From Rhizobium grahamii CCGE 502 (GTDB taxonomy: Bacteria; Pseudomonadota; Alphaproteobacteria; Rhizobiales; Rhizobiaceae), in the NCBI RefSeq assembly GCF_000298315.2, contig NZ_AEYE02000038.1, positions 349,762 through 413,761 of the forward strand: a stretch of DNA of 64,000 bases, read 5' to 3'. The notes under the pieces were generated by a model that was not told the DNA's origin, made no database searches, and saw only the letters and a program-made list of their open reading frames with translations. The position numbers were made by a program, and so were the translations under genes. Below, piece by piece: positions 1-9,198 of the stretch; positions within the stretch are counted from its first letter, which is position 1, and the number at the start of each line of letters is the position of its first letter.

Positions 1-3
1 GTT

Positions 4-1113
4 GTGATCGAAGCTCTCGATGTGCTCGGTTTGCGGCCTATCAAAATCCTGTTCACAACGATGGCCGCCGCCTTGCTGGCAACCACCGCCTTTACTGCGG
101 ATCCGATCCCCGCAGACCTCAGAGCAATGGCGCTGGCTACCTTCAAGGCTTTGCCATCCACCACGCCGGCAGTCGTCAACAACCCGATCACACCGGAGAA
201 AATCGTCCTCGGCAAGGCACTGTTCTTCGATCCACGCGTCTCGGCGTCAGGCGTTTTCTCATGCAACTCGTGTCACAACCTGGCCACTGGGGGCGACGAC
301 AATCTTGAAACCTCGATCGGCCATGGTTGGCAGAAGGGACCGCGCAACGCGCCGACGGCACTGAACGCTGTCTTCAACATCGCGCAGTTCTGGGACGGTC
401 GCGCCGAAGACCTGAAGGCTCAGGCCAAGGGACCGGTCCAAGCCAGTGTCGAAATGGCCAATACACCGGGTCAAGTCATTGCCACGCTCAAATCGATGCC
501 GCAATATGTCGAGTGGTTCAGTGCAGCTTTCGCGGGTGACGCCGATCCCGTCACCTTCGACAACTTCGCCAAGGCAATCGAAGCCTTTGAGGCGACACTT
601 GTCACGCCGGCTCCCTTCGATGGCTTTCTCAATGGCGATGACGCCGCAATGACTTCCGAACAGAAACAGGGCCTAACGCTTTTCATGGAAAAAGGCTGCT
701 CGTCCTGCCATGCCGGTACCAATGTTGGTGGGAATGGCTATTACCGTTTTGGCATTGTCGAAAAGCCCAGCGTCGACGTCCTGCCGGAAAAAGACGAGGG
801 CCGTTTTGCCGTCACCAATACATCCGACGATTTATATGTTTTCCGCGCAGCTCCGCTGCGCAACGTAGCACTCACGGCACCTTACTTTCATTCGGGTAAG
901 GTTTGGGATCTCAAACAGGCCGTCGCCATCATGGGGACCTCCCAGCTCGGCGAAGCATTGAAGGAAGAAGAAGTCGACCTGATCGTTGCCTTCCTTAATT
1001 CGCTGACCGGAAAGGTACCAGAGGTCGCCTATCCCCTTTTGCCCGCCGAGACGGGGGGAACACCTCGCCCTGTGTGGATAAAGGAGGGGAGTAGGGGCTC
1101 TATCGGACGATAG
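4..1113 (+). CDS. Di-haem cytochrome c peroxidase (MauG/CcpA family)
   Basis: Periplasmic enzyme expected to reduce hydrogen peroxide with electrons from small cytochromes. Two haem-binding CxxCH motifs are visible, CNSCH at residues 87-91 and CSSCH at 232-236, with the family C-terminal stretch TAPYFHSGKVWDL near 291-303. A hydrophobic, Ala-rich segment at about residues 15-31 looks like a signal peptide. The frame is open to the left edge, so the true start may lie outside the window; the GTG at 4 is the first usable start inside it, and the ATG at 61 would leave a very short signal peptide. The last 14 bases overlap the end of the convergent dGTPase gene, and the tail after residue 350 may not be native. 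Family assignment is firm. Confidence 0.88.
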   Translation: MIEALDVLGLRPIKILFTTMAAALLATTAFTADPIPADLRAMALATFKALPSTTPAVVNNPITPEKIVLGKALFFDPRVSASGVFSCNSCHNLATGGDDNLETSIGHGWQKGPRNAPTALNAVFNIAQFWDGRAEDLKAQAKGPVQASVEMANTPGQVIATLKSMPQYVEWFSAAFAGDADPVTFDNFAKAIEAFEATLVTPAPFDGFLNGDDAAMTSEQKQGLTLFMEKGCSSCHAGTNVGGNGYYRFGIVEKPSVDVLPEKDEGRFAVTNTSDDLYVFRAAPLRNVALTAPYFHSGKVWDLKQAVAIMGTSQLGEALKEEEVDLIVAFLNSLTGKVPEVAYPLLPAETGGTPRPVWIKEGSRGSIGR

Positions 1114-2371
1114 GATCTAGGACTGAGCTATCAGACGTGCCGTAGAGGCGGCCGTACATTCCTACGACCTCCTTCTCGGTCAGGCTAGCTACACAGTCAG
1201 CCGTAAATCTCGCTACGTTTTCCTCTGCTATCTCCCAAAGATAGCGAAGCTTCACGGGGAGAAATGTCGGATAAGTGCCCTTCGATTCTGAGTATATTGC
1301 CTCATATAGAGATCGCAGAATGTTCTTTTGACCGTGCTGCTGCGCGATTAGTGGCGGGCTTTTAATGATGAACTCTCTGAAGATCTGCTTTAATAGGATG
1401 ACCGTCGTCTGCTCGTCTTCACCAATCCTGACTTCTTCCGGCGACACCACCTCCGCAGCCTTGATAAAACGGCCAATTAGTGTCGAAGTGAGATTTCTGA
1501 GCTGTAGGCGCTGATCCTTGCTACCTACGTAACGCTCGTAAAGAAGACTGTCGTAAAACTGGTTAAAGAACTCGAAGAGCCGGTGCAGAGAGTCGGACAA
1601 TAGCTGCTCCGCATTAGGCGGCGCGTTATGCCATTTTTCGGCGGCGGCGTCGACAATTTGGTCGTGCGCTCCGAAGACCTCAATCCAAGGTATGGCCCCG
1701 CAGCGATGGAAATCCTCTAGGTCGTGCACTGAGTAGGCGATATCATCCGCCCAATCCATAAGCGCCGCCTCGACTGTCCTCTTGTCGCCACCATGGCATT
1801 TACTCGCGAAAACAAAGGCCTCTGCATCAACCTTGTAGGCAGACCACTTAAAGGTTTTGTTCTTGTCCTTGCGATCACGCAGCCAGGGATATTTTAGTGT
1901 GGCTGCGAGCGTAGCTCTCGTTAAATTAAGGCCATTGTGTTCTGGAAATCTGAGCGCGAGGGTGGTGAGAATTCGAAAGGTCTGGGCGTTGCCTTCGAAA
2001 CCGTCCTGATCGTCACCGGAGACTAGCTGATCCAGCAACGATTCACCCACGTGGCCGAATGGCGGATGCCCCAAGTCGTGCGCGAGGCAAGCTGCTTCCA
2101 CCACCTCTGCGTCGATCACGCTAGCGAATTTTGGATATTCATCGATGCAGCGTTGAGCTAGGCGTCGCCCAACTTGCGCAACCTTCAGGGTGTGCTGCTG
2201 CCTGTTGTGAAAAACTTCCTGCTCGCCGGCGCGCACCACTTGCGTAATGCCGGCGAGACGGTGAAACGCGGTAGAGTAAAGTATCCGGTCGCGATCTCTT
2301 TCGAAGTCATTCCGTTGGTCGGTTTTGGTAGCTTCGTAAAAACGCTTCGAACGATCGTTAGCTGTCCACAT
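1100..2371 (-). CDS. dgt: dGTP triphosphohydrolase-like HD-domain protein
   Basis: Predicted to hydrolyse dGTP (or other dNTPs) to the nucleoside and triphosphate, so a regulator of nucleotide pools; some homologues act in phage defence. The HD metal site is complete: H60, the HD pair H98-D99 within AHDLGHPPFGH, and a downstream Asp in DWADDIAYSVHDLED near 207-220. Length 423 aa fits the family. It lies 2 bases downstream of a small winged-helix gene in the same direction and ends inside the tail of the cytochrome peroxidase gene on the other strand. AT-richer codon choice than the flanking peroxidase suggests separate acquisition (inference). The protective versus housekeeping role cannot be told from the sequence. 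Confidence 0.88.
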   Translation of the reverse strand: MWTANDRSKRFYEATKTDQRNDFERDRDRILYSTAFHRLAGITQVVRAGEQEVFHNRQQHTLKVAQVGRRLAQRCIDEYPKFASVIDAEVVEAACLAHDLGHPPFGHVGESLLDQLVSGDDQDGFEGNAQTFRILTTLALRFPEHNGLNLTRATLAATLKYPWLRDRKDKNKTFKWSAYKVDAEAFVFASKCHGGDKRTVEAALMDWADDIAYSVHDLEDFHRCGAIPWIEVFGAHDQIVDAAAEKWHNAPPNAEQLLSDSLHRLFEFFNQFYDSLLYERYVGSKDQRLQLRNLTSTLIGRFIKAAEVVSPEEVRIGEDEQTTVILLKQIFREFIIKSPPLIAQQHGQKNILRSLYEAIYSESKGTYPTFLPVKLRYLWEIAEENVARFTADCVASLTEKEVVGMYGRLYGTSDSSVLDPIVR

Positions 2372-2373
2372 GC

Positions 2374-2571
2374 TTAGGCGGCTTCGGCCACCCGACCCAA
2401 GGTAAGCCGCATCCGGCTGTCGATTTCGATATACCCTTTGTCCAGCGCAGATTGAACAGCGCGCTGCAAAGTCCGCTTGTCCTGGTGAACGGCCTTCGCC
2501 AGCTCGGATGGACGTATCGTGCCTCCGGCCGCTCTAATGGCCCTTACGACTTGATCGATATCGTTCGACAT
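2374..2571 (-). CDS. Small winged-helix DNA-binding protein
   Basis: A 65-residue protein that is almost entirely one helix-turn-helix/winged-helix unit: RPSELAKAVHQDKRTLQRAVQ supplies the recognition helices and the following GYIEIDSRMRLTL a wing-like strand. It stops 2 bases before the dGTPase start codon, so the two are almost certainly co-transcribed and this may be the regulator of the pair. Two adjacent inverted repeats lie 37-73 bases upstream (2608-2644) and are natural candidate operators. No closer family name is supported. Confidence 0.7.
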   Translation of the reverse strand: MSNDIDQVVRAIRAAGGTIRPSELAKAVHQDKRTLQRAVQSALDKGYIEIDSRMRLTLGRVAEAA

Positions 2572-2607
2572 TCCAGTGACCCCTTAAAAAGAGTTGCAAC
2601 CAATGCC

Positions 2608-2644
2608 TAAAACAAACTGTTTTAGAATTGGTTAGTTCCCAATT
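2608..2644 (-). promoter_or_regulatory. Paired inverted repeats upstream of winged-helix/dGTPase genes
   Basis: Two perfect palindromic motifs sit side by side: TAAAACAAACTGTTTTA at 2608-2624 and AATTGG-N7-CCAATT at about 2626-2644. Both lie just upstream of the small winged-helix gene, where an autoregulatory operator would be expected. Function is inferred from position and symmetry only. Confidence 0.45.
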
Positions 2645-3356
2645 TTGTTCTGCTTCCCTTGGCCCAAGCTGTTTTGCCCTCAGCTCGTTACAAAATGGAT
2701 ACCACTAGGCTACCTGCCGGACAAGCATAGAAACCAATGGAACAGAAATCACACTACAGCAAATGTGGTGCCGCGATAGGTCAAATGAATGGCCCATGTT
2801 GTCGCAGCGGCAACATTTTTTGTCCCACAAAAAACAGCGCCTGCTTCGGTGAGTGAAATTCATCAACGAAATCAATGTTAATCTCTGTCGGTGGTGCCCC
2901 ATGCCGGTGTCGCACCAGGGAAGCACGAGGCCACGCCTCCCCTTCTTTGGACAGATGCCATCCTAAGCATCGACGCTTCTAAGATCGCAATCGGTCAAAA
3001 AAGTACTGGGCTGAAGTGTCGATCACCTATTTTGCCCCGTGCATTAAAATCCGGGGCCAGGCTCTCTACCCAAGGGCAGAGCTCCATCTTCTGTGGTAAA
3101 ACCAGCGTACGCGTTTGTCGCCTCGGACAGGTCGCTGATGCCCGCCAGCCAATCGACCGGACGAAAGTGGTCCAAAAATCGCTTTCCCTCGGCTATCATT
3201 GCTGGTTTCTTATCTGTTTGTCTCAAAAACGCAGTCAATCTTCAATCATGTGAAAGCATAAATGGCAGTGGGTTAAGACAAGTTACGCAAGGCATCGGCG
3301 GATCAGAACAAATGGACCTCCGACTTCCCAGCCGTGACCAATGGGGATTTTGAAGT
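2645..3356. other. Intergenic stretch, no recognisable gene
   Basis: About 700 bases between the dGTPase unit and the VapC-like toxin. Short frames exist on both strands but none has a recognisable domain, a good ribosome site or coding-like composition. No clear IS end was seen. Confidence 0.4.
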
Positions 3357-3746
3357 TCACCACAAACGTTTAACGGCGGGGAACGTGTCAAACACCTCGT
3401 CCGCTGAAATCAACGCCGCCCCAAAATCCAGCGCACTGGCTGCCAAAAGACGGTCGAACGGGTCGCGATGTTCCCACGCAAGAGTCGCCCCTTTCAAACA
3501 AATCTCCGGCGCCAGTGCGGCAACTCTGCCGCCTTGTTCTACCAGCAAGCTCGGCAAATGGTTGATGAATGGCTCCATCTCCGGCCACTTGCCGATACGA
3601 ACCTTCTGCCCGATCTCGAAGAAGCTGATCGGACTGACGAAAACGCTGTCGGCGTCCGTAATTAGCGCGGTTGCTTTGGCAGATAAACGCGAATCGTCGG
3701 TCAGCGTCCATGCCCATGTGTGAGTGTCGAGCAATACAGCCGTCAC
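3357..3746 (-). CDS. vapC: VapC-like PIN-domain toxin
   Basis: Type II toxin of the PIN nuclease fold, expected to cleave RNA. The start chosen is GTG at 3746, giving 129 residues beginning VTAVLLDTHTW, because it overlaps the antitoxin stop as GTGA, the usual translational coupling of such pairs; an ATG five codons upstream is possible. The acidic PIN residues are visible: Asp in LLDTHTW, Glu in SFFEIGQK, Asp in HRDPFDRLLAA and the late Asp in ISADEVFD. The partner antitoxin precedes it. The pair appears intact. Confidence 0.85.
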   Translation of the reverse strand: MTAVLLDTHTWAWTLTDDSRLSAKATALITDADSVFVSPISFFEIGQKVRIGKWPEMEPFINHLPSLLVEQGGRVAALAPEICLKGATLAWEHRDPFDRLLAASALDFGAALISADEVFDTFPAVKRLW

Positions 3747-3976
3747 TCTGCCCCTTCCCAAAGCGCCAATTCATCCTCACTCATAGGCTCGAAGAAATCT
3801 GGTCCATCTCCTGTGACCTTGTCTTTCAGTAGCCCGATGGTGAACCTGTTTTGCGCGATGGCAACGATCCGGGCAACAGGAGTCTTACCCTTGGCGATGA
3901 CAACTTCTTCGCCAGCCTTCGCCGCCTCAATAAGTTTGGACAGGTTCGTCTTGGCGTTATGAATTGTCACCTGCAT
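3743..3976 (-). CDS. Phd/YefM-family antitoxin
   Basis: A 77-residue antitoxin starting MQVTIHNAKTNLSKLIEAA, the typical Phd/YefM N-terminal DNA-binding fold, followed by the GEEVVIAKGKTPVARIV segment common to Phd antitoxins that pair with PIN toxins. The C-terminal acidic tail (MSEDELALWEGAE) is the expected toxin-binding part. It overlaps the toxin gene by 4 bases. Autoregulation of the short upstream region is expected from the family. Confidence 0.86.
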   Translation of the reverse strand: MQVTIHNAKTNLSKLIEAAKAGEEVVIAKGKTPVARIVAIAQNRFTIGLLKDKVTGDGPDFFEPMSEDELALWEGAE

Positions 3977-5282
3977 GGAAACCTCGGCTAGCTAAGTTAG
4001 CTATACTTACTGCTTCTCCATCTAAAAATCCAGCCTCACTGGCGTAGCCCTGCAAAAATATACGCATGGCTCATCCGCTGCCGTATTGTTTGCATTGATT
4101 CGGCCTCTGTCCAGATCACGGGGATCGGTCATAGCTAATGAAGACACGATCCATCGGCAACAACGATTAGCAATCTGGGTTATCGCGGGGGCCCAGTATA
4201 CGCAGCAGCTTACGACAGGAAATCTACACCTGCCGATCTCATAACACCGTCCATTAGTTGCGACTAAATTAGGTGATCAACCTTCGATTTCCATGAGGTG
4301 GCAGTGATCGTTACGGTTGGCGGCGCGGTAAGGGACGGCCGTACGGGAGCTGAATCTCACGTTGCGCTGGTCCCCGTAGGTTCAGCTTTTCCAAGAGCGC
4401 TAAAACATCGGCTTGATGTCAGGCGTAAGCCACCATATCCGGGCATCAGTTTGCCATCGGAAGCCGTTCTGTGGTTTCCCAATTGGCGTTTCGTTCACCG
4501 TAATAGCCCACGACAGTACCCTCGCCGCCGCGCTCTCGCAGGGTGCTTGCAATGCTGTCCGACCGCACTCGCAACCTGCCTATGTGAGTTCTTCAGCGTT
4601 ATGCTTGATCGCGATTCTGTTCGGGAATTACGCCCCAATTTTTTTCAAGAGTCATTGCAGCTACGCGAAGAGGCGCCCATGGAATAGCTATCGGTGCGTT
4701 ATCAACGATGCAAATGAGAGTGAAGTACGAACCAGGTCGAAAGGCATCGTGTCGCGGACCCGACAAACCGAAGCGGTCGCTGCGACGAGCGTCTTCATAG
4801 GAGAAGCGGGCAGGGGACATCAACCAACGATGGCGGCGCGGCCCGCGGCACAGGTTCCATGTGGGTGTTGTGGTTAAAGCTTCTGTTCCGCCACGGCTAT
4901 GTTGGAACGCGAAGGAGCTGATGGAACGTGTGCCATGGGTTTGGCAGAATAGACAGCTCGAACCCGTGAGGTGGAGGCTGCCGTAATGGGTGTTGGCTGA
5001 TTTCGTAAACCTCCCTCATGGACTCCGCTTGTCTATCGGCACAACGTGGGGAACCGATGCGCTTCACCGTACGCACCGTGCCGCGGGCGAGGCTACTTCG
5101 CAGCGCGGTGATGGGTGGGTTTGATGCAACAGGCCATGGCGATTGGCCACTATCATAGGCAAATGTTTAAGATCAAGGACGTTTGAGGAGCTTGCGCCTG
5201 GCTACGGTTTCGTTCCGGCGCTCTAAGGCGGCGCAGGCGCTTGAAAGGTATTTGGTAGCCAAGAAGCCCTCGCTGGTGGATA
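3977..5282. other. 1.3-kb region without recognisable genes
   Basis: Several frames of 70-160 codons are open here on both strands, but their translations are Arg/Ser/Pro-rich, overlap each other and show no domain, so they look like chance frames in GC-rich DNA. No IS end, tRNA or structured RNA was recognised. It may be old degenerate sequence. Confidence 0.4.
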
Positions 5283-5320
5283 AACAAAAAAGAGCGCGAT
5301 CTGGAAAAACCAGACCGCGC
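5283..5320 (-). terminator. Rho-independent terminator of dctA
   Basis: On the minus strand an 11-bp stem (one G-U pair; arms at 5310-5320 and 5294-5304) closes a 5-base loop and is followed by a T-rich run (complement of 5283-5293). It starts about 40 bases after the dctA stop codon. Confidence 0.85.
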
Positions 5321-5358
5321 CAATCCGCACTGGTGTGCGGCAGTTGCCCTGGGAGGCA

Positions 5359-6684
5359 TTATTCAGCTGGGTGGGCGGACGTCGCTTTGATCTCTATCGG
5401 CGCTTCGCCTGCAAGCGCGGCGCGAAGCTGCGCCTGGTGGAGCTCGCCTTCCCACTTCGCCACGACCACCGTCGCGACCGCATTACCGACAATATTGGTA
5501 ATTGCGCGGCATTCGGACATGAAGCGGTCGATGCCGAGGATCAGCGCCATTCCGGCGACCGGCACGGACGGAACGACGGAAAGCGTCGCGGCGAGCGTGA
5601 TGAAGCCTGCGCCGGTGATGCCGGCAGCACCCTTTGAACTCAGCATAGCGACGAGCAAGAGCAGGATCTGATTGCCGTAGGAAAGCGGGGTGTCGGTGGC
5701 CTGGGCGATGAAGAGCGCCGCCAGCGTCATATAGATGTTGGTGCCGTCGAGGTTGAACGAATAGCCGGTCGGAATGACGAGGCCGACGACCGAACGCTTG
5801 CAGCCAGCCTTCTCCATCTTGTTCATGAGGCCCGGCAGTGCGGCTTCCGAGGACGAAGTGCCGAGAACGAGGAGCAGCTCCTCCTTGATGTAGCGGATGA
5901 GCGCAATGATCGAGAAGCCGTTGTAGCGCGCCACGGCGCCGAGTACGACGAAGACGAACAAGAACGAGGTGAGATAGAAGGTGCCGATCAGCATGGCGAG
6001 GTTGGCGATCGAGGCGAGGCCGTATTTGCCGATGGTGAAAGCCATGGCGCCGAAGGCACCGACCGGAGCAGCCTTCATCAGGATCGCCACCAGACGAAAG
6101 ATCGGCAGCGTCAGCGCCTGCAGCAAATCGACAACCGGCTCGGCCTTCTTGCCGACCAGGGCGAGCGAGATGCCGAAGAGCACCGAGATGAACAGCACCT
6201 GCAGGATGTCGCCCTCGGCAAAGGCGCTCGTCAGCGTCGTCGGAATGATGTTCATCAGGAAGCCAGCGATCGACTGCTCATGCGCCTTTTCCGCATAGGT
6301 GCTGATCGCCTTACTATCGAGTGAGGTCGGGTCGATATGCATCCCCACACCCGGCTGCACTACATTGGCGACGATGAGGCCGACGACGAGCGCGAGGCTG
6401 GAGAAGGTCAGGAAGTAGATCATCGCTTTGCCGGCAACGCGGCCGACCTTGGCGAGATCGCTCATGCCGGCAATGCCGGTCGCGACCGTCAGGAAAATGA
6501 CCGGCGCGATGATCATCTTAACGAGCTTGATGAAGGCGTCGCCGAGCGGCTTCAGCTGAGTGCCGAGCTCAGGATAGAAATGCCCGACCAGGATACCCGC
6601 GACGATCGCCGCCAGGACCTGGACATAGAGATGGCGGTAAAATGGTGTCTTGCCGCGGACCTCCGCGGGATGTTCGATGATCAT
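5359..6684 (-). CDS. dctA: C4-dicarboxylate transport protein DctA
   Basis: Inner-membrane symporter (DAACS family) for succinate, fumarate and malate, the main carbon supplied to nitrogen-fixing bacteroids. Start at 6684 gives 441 residues beginning [13 protein letters not shown], the usual rhizobial length and N-terminus, with GGAGG five bases upstream; a longer upstream frame is not credible. Family signatures include the serine-rich loop [13 protein letters not shown], the [15 protein letters not shown] motif and the [14 protein letters not shown]-terminal region. A sigma-54 promoter precedes it and a terminator follows. The dctB/dctD sensor-regulator genes that normally sit divergently next to dctA are absent; an IS remnant lies there instead. 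Confidence 0.96.
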   Translation of the reverse strand: MIIEHPAEVRGKTPFYRHLYVQVLAAIVAGILVGHFYPELGTQLKPLGDAFIKLVKMIIAPVIFLTVATGIAGMSDLAKVGRVAGKAMIYFLTFSSLALVVGLIVANVVQPGVGMHIDPTSLDSKAISTYAEKAHEQSIAGFLMNIIPTTLTSAFAEGDILQVLFISVLFGISLALVGKKAEPVVDLLQALTLPIFRLVAILMKAAPVGAFGAMAFTIGKYGLASIANLAMLIGTFYLTSFLFVFVVLGAVARYNGFSIIALIRYIKEELLLVLGTSSSEAALPGLMNKMEKAGCKRSVVGLVIPTGYSFNLDGTNIYMTLAALFIAQATDTPLSYGNQILLLLVAMLSSKGAAGITGAGFITLAATLSVVPSVPVAGMALILGIDRFMSECRAITNIVGNAVATVVVAKWEGELHQAQLRAALAGEAPIEIKATSAHPAE

Positions 6685-6780
6685 GATATCCTCCACGTAG
6701 GCGCCCAGTCCAGCAACGCGCCGGGCCTCCCAGGTCGCTGTCCGAAGATCGACAGCCGCTGCTGCTCGTAGAGCTAGCAA

Positions 6781-6796
6781 GCAATCAATGTGCCAA
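6781..6796 (-). promoter_or_regulatory. Sigma-54 (-24/-12) promoter of dctA
   Basis: Minus strand reads TTGGCAC-ATTGA-TTGC, an excellent match to the RpoN consensus TGGCAC-N5-TTGC with the required 10 bases between GG and GC. Transcription would begin near 6770, giving an 86-base leader to the dctA start. Rhizobial dctA promoters are known to be RpoN/DctD dependent. Confidence 0.85.
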
Positions 6797-6823
6797 CTGA
6801 CCCACAACACGAGGAGCGCTAGC

Positions 6824-7722
6824 TAGTGCCCTTCCATAAACGGTAAATCGCTGAAATTGTTGGAGGAATCGCGATATTGCCGCAGGTAAAACCCGGCGGT
6901 TTCAGGTATACTTTAGATCAAGCTACTGATTCTAAAGACAAACCCGTAACCGCCGGGGCCGACAATGCGCCAAGAACGCACCGTCCAATCCAGTATATTC
7001 GATCTTTTTGCCGGACACGAGATCGGCCGTGAATTGAAAGCCATGTCTCAGTGGCTGGATGAGCATAGCGATCTGCTCGGGTTGGTGGCGCGCGACCTGC
7101 GCCGGCATGGTCTCAGACAGACCGGCCGCGAGGGGCTACCAGCCGAGGCTGTGCTGCGCTGCGCGCTGCTCAAGCAGCATCGCCAGTTGAGTTACCAGGA
7201 ACTGGCCTTCCATCTCGAAGACTCCGCCTCGTTCCGCGCCTTTGCCCGGCTGCCGTGGGGATGGAACCCGAAGAAGTCGGTCTTACACAAGACGATCAGC
7301 GCGATCCGGGCGCAAACCTTTGAAGAGATAAACCGGGTGCTGCTGGCGAGCGCCCGGCAGGAGAAGCTGGAAAGTGGCAAGGTCGTGCGCGTTGACAGCA
7401 CCGTCACCGCCGCACTGATCCATGAGCCGAGCGACAGCAGCCTGTTATGGGACACTGTCCGCGTGACGGTGCGGCTGTTGCAGCAGGCCGAGGCACTGGG
7501 TAGCGCCATCCCATGGCATGACCACCGCCGCGCGGCAAAGAAGCGGGCTCGGGCGATCGAATATACCCGCGGCCGCCCCAAACGGATCAAGCACTACCGC
7601 GAACTGCTCAAGATCACGCGCACGACCTTGAGTTATCTGCAGCAGGCGAGTGAACAGTTGCCCCTGACGGCGAGGCCGGCGGTTGAACTCTGGCAGGCGC
7701 AAGTCTGCCACTATAAGCCGCC
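6824..7722 (+). mobile_element. Left part of an ISNCY-type insertion sequence (truncated)
   Basis: Begins with the terminal repeat TAGTGCCCTTCCATAAACG, nearly identical to the ends at 28965, 32673 and 34260. The sequence tracks the other copy's 5' leader through the transposase start and stops matching around codon 252, near 7722. The right end is missing. A CTAG tetranucleotide sits at the junction, as at the other copies. Confidence 0.8.
6965..7722 (+). pseudogene. Truncated DDE transposase (ISNCY type, DUF772-like)
   Basis: Starts MRQERTVQSSIFDLFAGHEIG and includes the DUF772-like helical segment (PAEAVLRCALLKQHRQLSYQELAFHLED) and the region with VVRVDSTVTAALIH, the first catalytic Asp. 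Homology to the copy at 32863-34119 ends at VCHYKPP; the remaining codons to 7780 are unrelated, so roughly 40 percent of the protein, with the later catalytic residues, is lost. Not expected to be active. Confidence 0.85.
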
Positions 7723-8062
7723 GCTTGTGCCGAGCGCGCCGTCGATCAGAATCAGTCTAAACCCATTCCGGCCGACGTGAACCGTCGCCTGAGCGCCTGC
7801 GAGCGGAGAAGCAACCAAACGGCGAGACTGAAACACAAAAGCAGACGCGAAAACCCAGGCCAAGGCAATAGGGCCATTCCCGTCCACCGAAGATAACCCT
7901 GTCTCTACGGAGTGGCGGCAAGACAAGGCTTAGGGCGTAGCTGTCTCCAGCGAAAGTGCGTCGGCTACGAGGGTGTGATCAACCATATCGCTTTTGCCAG
8001 AGGAATTTTCGACGACCAGGCGTTCTTCGTCTTGATTAAGCGCAGCGTCGCAGTCTCAACAA
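7723..8062. other. Intergenic stretch after the IS break, nothing recognised
   Basis: Sequence between the truncated transposase and the NifA-type site. Short frames only; no domain or IS end recognised. Confidence 0.4.
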
Positions 8063-8078
8063 TGTCGCACATTGAACA
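8063..8078 (+). promoter_or_regulatory. NifA-type upstream activator site
   Basis: TGTCGCACATTGAACA is a perfect TGT-N10-ACA palindrome, the consensus binding site of NifA. It lies about 80 bases upstream of the transcription start predicted from the sigma-54 promoter at 8124-8138, a normal distance for NifA activation of nif/fix genes. Confidence 0.65.
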
Positions 8079-8123
8079 AAGCACTATGAACGGCATCTCA
8101 TTGTTTTAAAACGAGTTGTCGTA

Positions 8124-8138
8124 TGGCAGGCTACGTGC
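8124..8138 (+). promoter_or_regulatory. Sigma-54 promoter upstream of SDR gene
   Basis: TGGCAG-GCTAC-GTGC keeps GG and GC with exactly 10 bases between them and differs from the consensus TGGCAC-N5-TTGC at one base in each box. Start of transcription is expected near 8150, 32 bases before the SDR start codon. The NifA-type site upstream raises the likelihood that it is real. Confidence 0.65.
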
Positions 8139-8181
8139 TTCACCGGTTAACGTTTTAACGAAGATCTGAAGGGCCTTACTG

Positions 8182-8919
8182 ATGAATGAGCAGCTCATCA
8201 TGCTTTTGACAGGAGCGAGCCGAGGTATCGGGCACGCGACAGTGAAACTGTTTCAAGAGCGAGGATGGAGAATCCTTACAGTTTCTCGTCAGCCCTTTTC
8301 AGAGGACTGCGCATGGCCAGCCGCACGCGAGAGCCACATCCAGGCAGATTTAGCGCAAATCGATAAGATAGACGAACTTGCCGAAGAGGTACGAAGCCGA
8401 CTTCCCGCCGGCAAGCTTCATGCGATCGTCAACAATGCAGGTATCTCGCCGAAAGGTCCGAACCAGAGCCGGCTGGGCGTGCTTGGCACTGATTCGCGCA
8501 CTTGGACAGAAGTACTGAACGTCAATCTCATTTCCACGGCTTTGCTCGTGCGTGGCCTTCTTCCCGAGCTTGAGATAGGGAAAGGCTCTATCGTGAACGT
8601 AACTTCGATCGCCGGCGCTCGCGTTCATCCTTTCGCGGGCGCTGCGTATGCAGCCTCTAAAGCAGGTCTCGCGGCACTCACCAGGGAAATTGCTCATGAG
8701 TTTGCTGGACGGGGGGTTCGCGCTAATGCCATAGCCCCGGGCGAGATAGAGACGTCGATCCTATCGGACGGCACGGACAAACTCGTTAGCAGCCAAGTGC
8801 CAATGGGACGTCTCGGCGACCCGGCTGAGATCGCCGAGTCCATTTATTTCCTCTGCACGCCTGCCTCGTCCTATATCAATGGTGCTGAAATCCACATCAA
8901 TGGTGGGCAACACGTATGA
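8182..8919 (+). CDS. Short-chain dehydrogenase/reductase (SDR), NifA-type promoter
   Basis: Classical SDR of 245 residues acting on an unknown alcohol/ketone with NAD(P). Seen: cofactor loop TGASRGIG at about residues 10-17, NNAG at 84-87, catalytic Ser in VNVTSIAG, and the YAASKAG catalytic Tyr/Lys pair at about 156-160. The C-terminus INGAEIHINGGQ is the usual FabG-like ending. It stands alone: IS remnant upstream, decayed toxin genes downstream. The NifA-like site and sigma-54 promoter imply expression in microaerobic nodules, so a symbiotic role is likely (inference). The substrate cannot be predicted; FabG-like 3-oxoacyl-ACP reductase is one option. Confidence 0.9.
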   Translation: MNEQLIMLLTGASRGIGHATVKLFQERGWRILTVSRQPFSEDCAWPAARESHIQADLAQIDKIDELAEEVRSRLPAGKLHAIVNNAGISPKGPNQSRLGVLGTDSRTWTEVLNVNLISTALLVRGLLPELEIGKGSIVNVTSIAGARVHPFAGAAYAASKAGLAALTREIAHEFAGRGVRANAIAPGEIETSILSDGTDKLVSSQVPMGRLGDPAEIAESIYFLCTPASSYINGAEIHINGGQHV

Positions 8920-9198
8920 GGGTTTTCGTAAAGGATTGGCTCGTCAATCCTCGGCCGTTGAGCAACTGTATTAGGGTTAGATCAAGTGCTCATATTCGTT
9001 CGAACACCAAGATAACACGGCTGTCCGCAATGTTAAGTCGGGGAGCCTTCAAAATACGAGCTCAGCAACAGCGGTTCAAGGGAGGTAACCTCGAAAGAGG
9101 GCTTGGACATATGTCGATCTCAGAGCTTAGGAGCTTCAATCCCGACCTCCCGTTGACGTCGGCGTGCGAAGACCGACAAGATCGATGGAGAGGCTCTG

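Noticed and set aside
2705-2926. 73-codon minus-strand frame
   Set aside because: Cys/His-rich random-looking translation, no ribosome site, no homology recognised.
4298-4877. Overlapping plus-strand frames of 129 and 154 codons
   Set aside because: Two frames overlap, both with Cys/Arg/Pro-rich translations and no recognised family.
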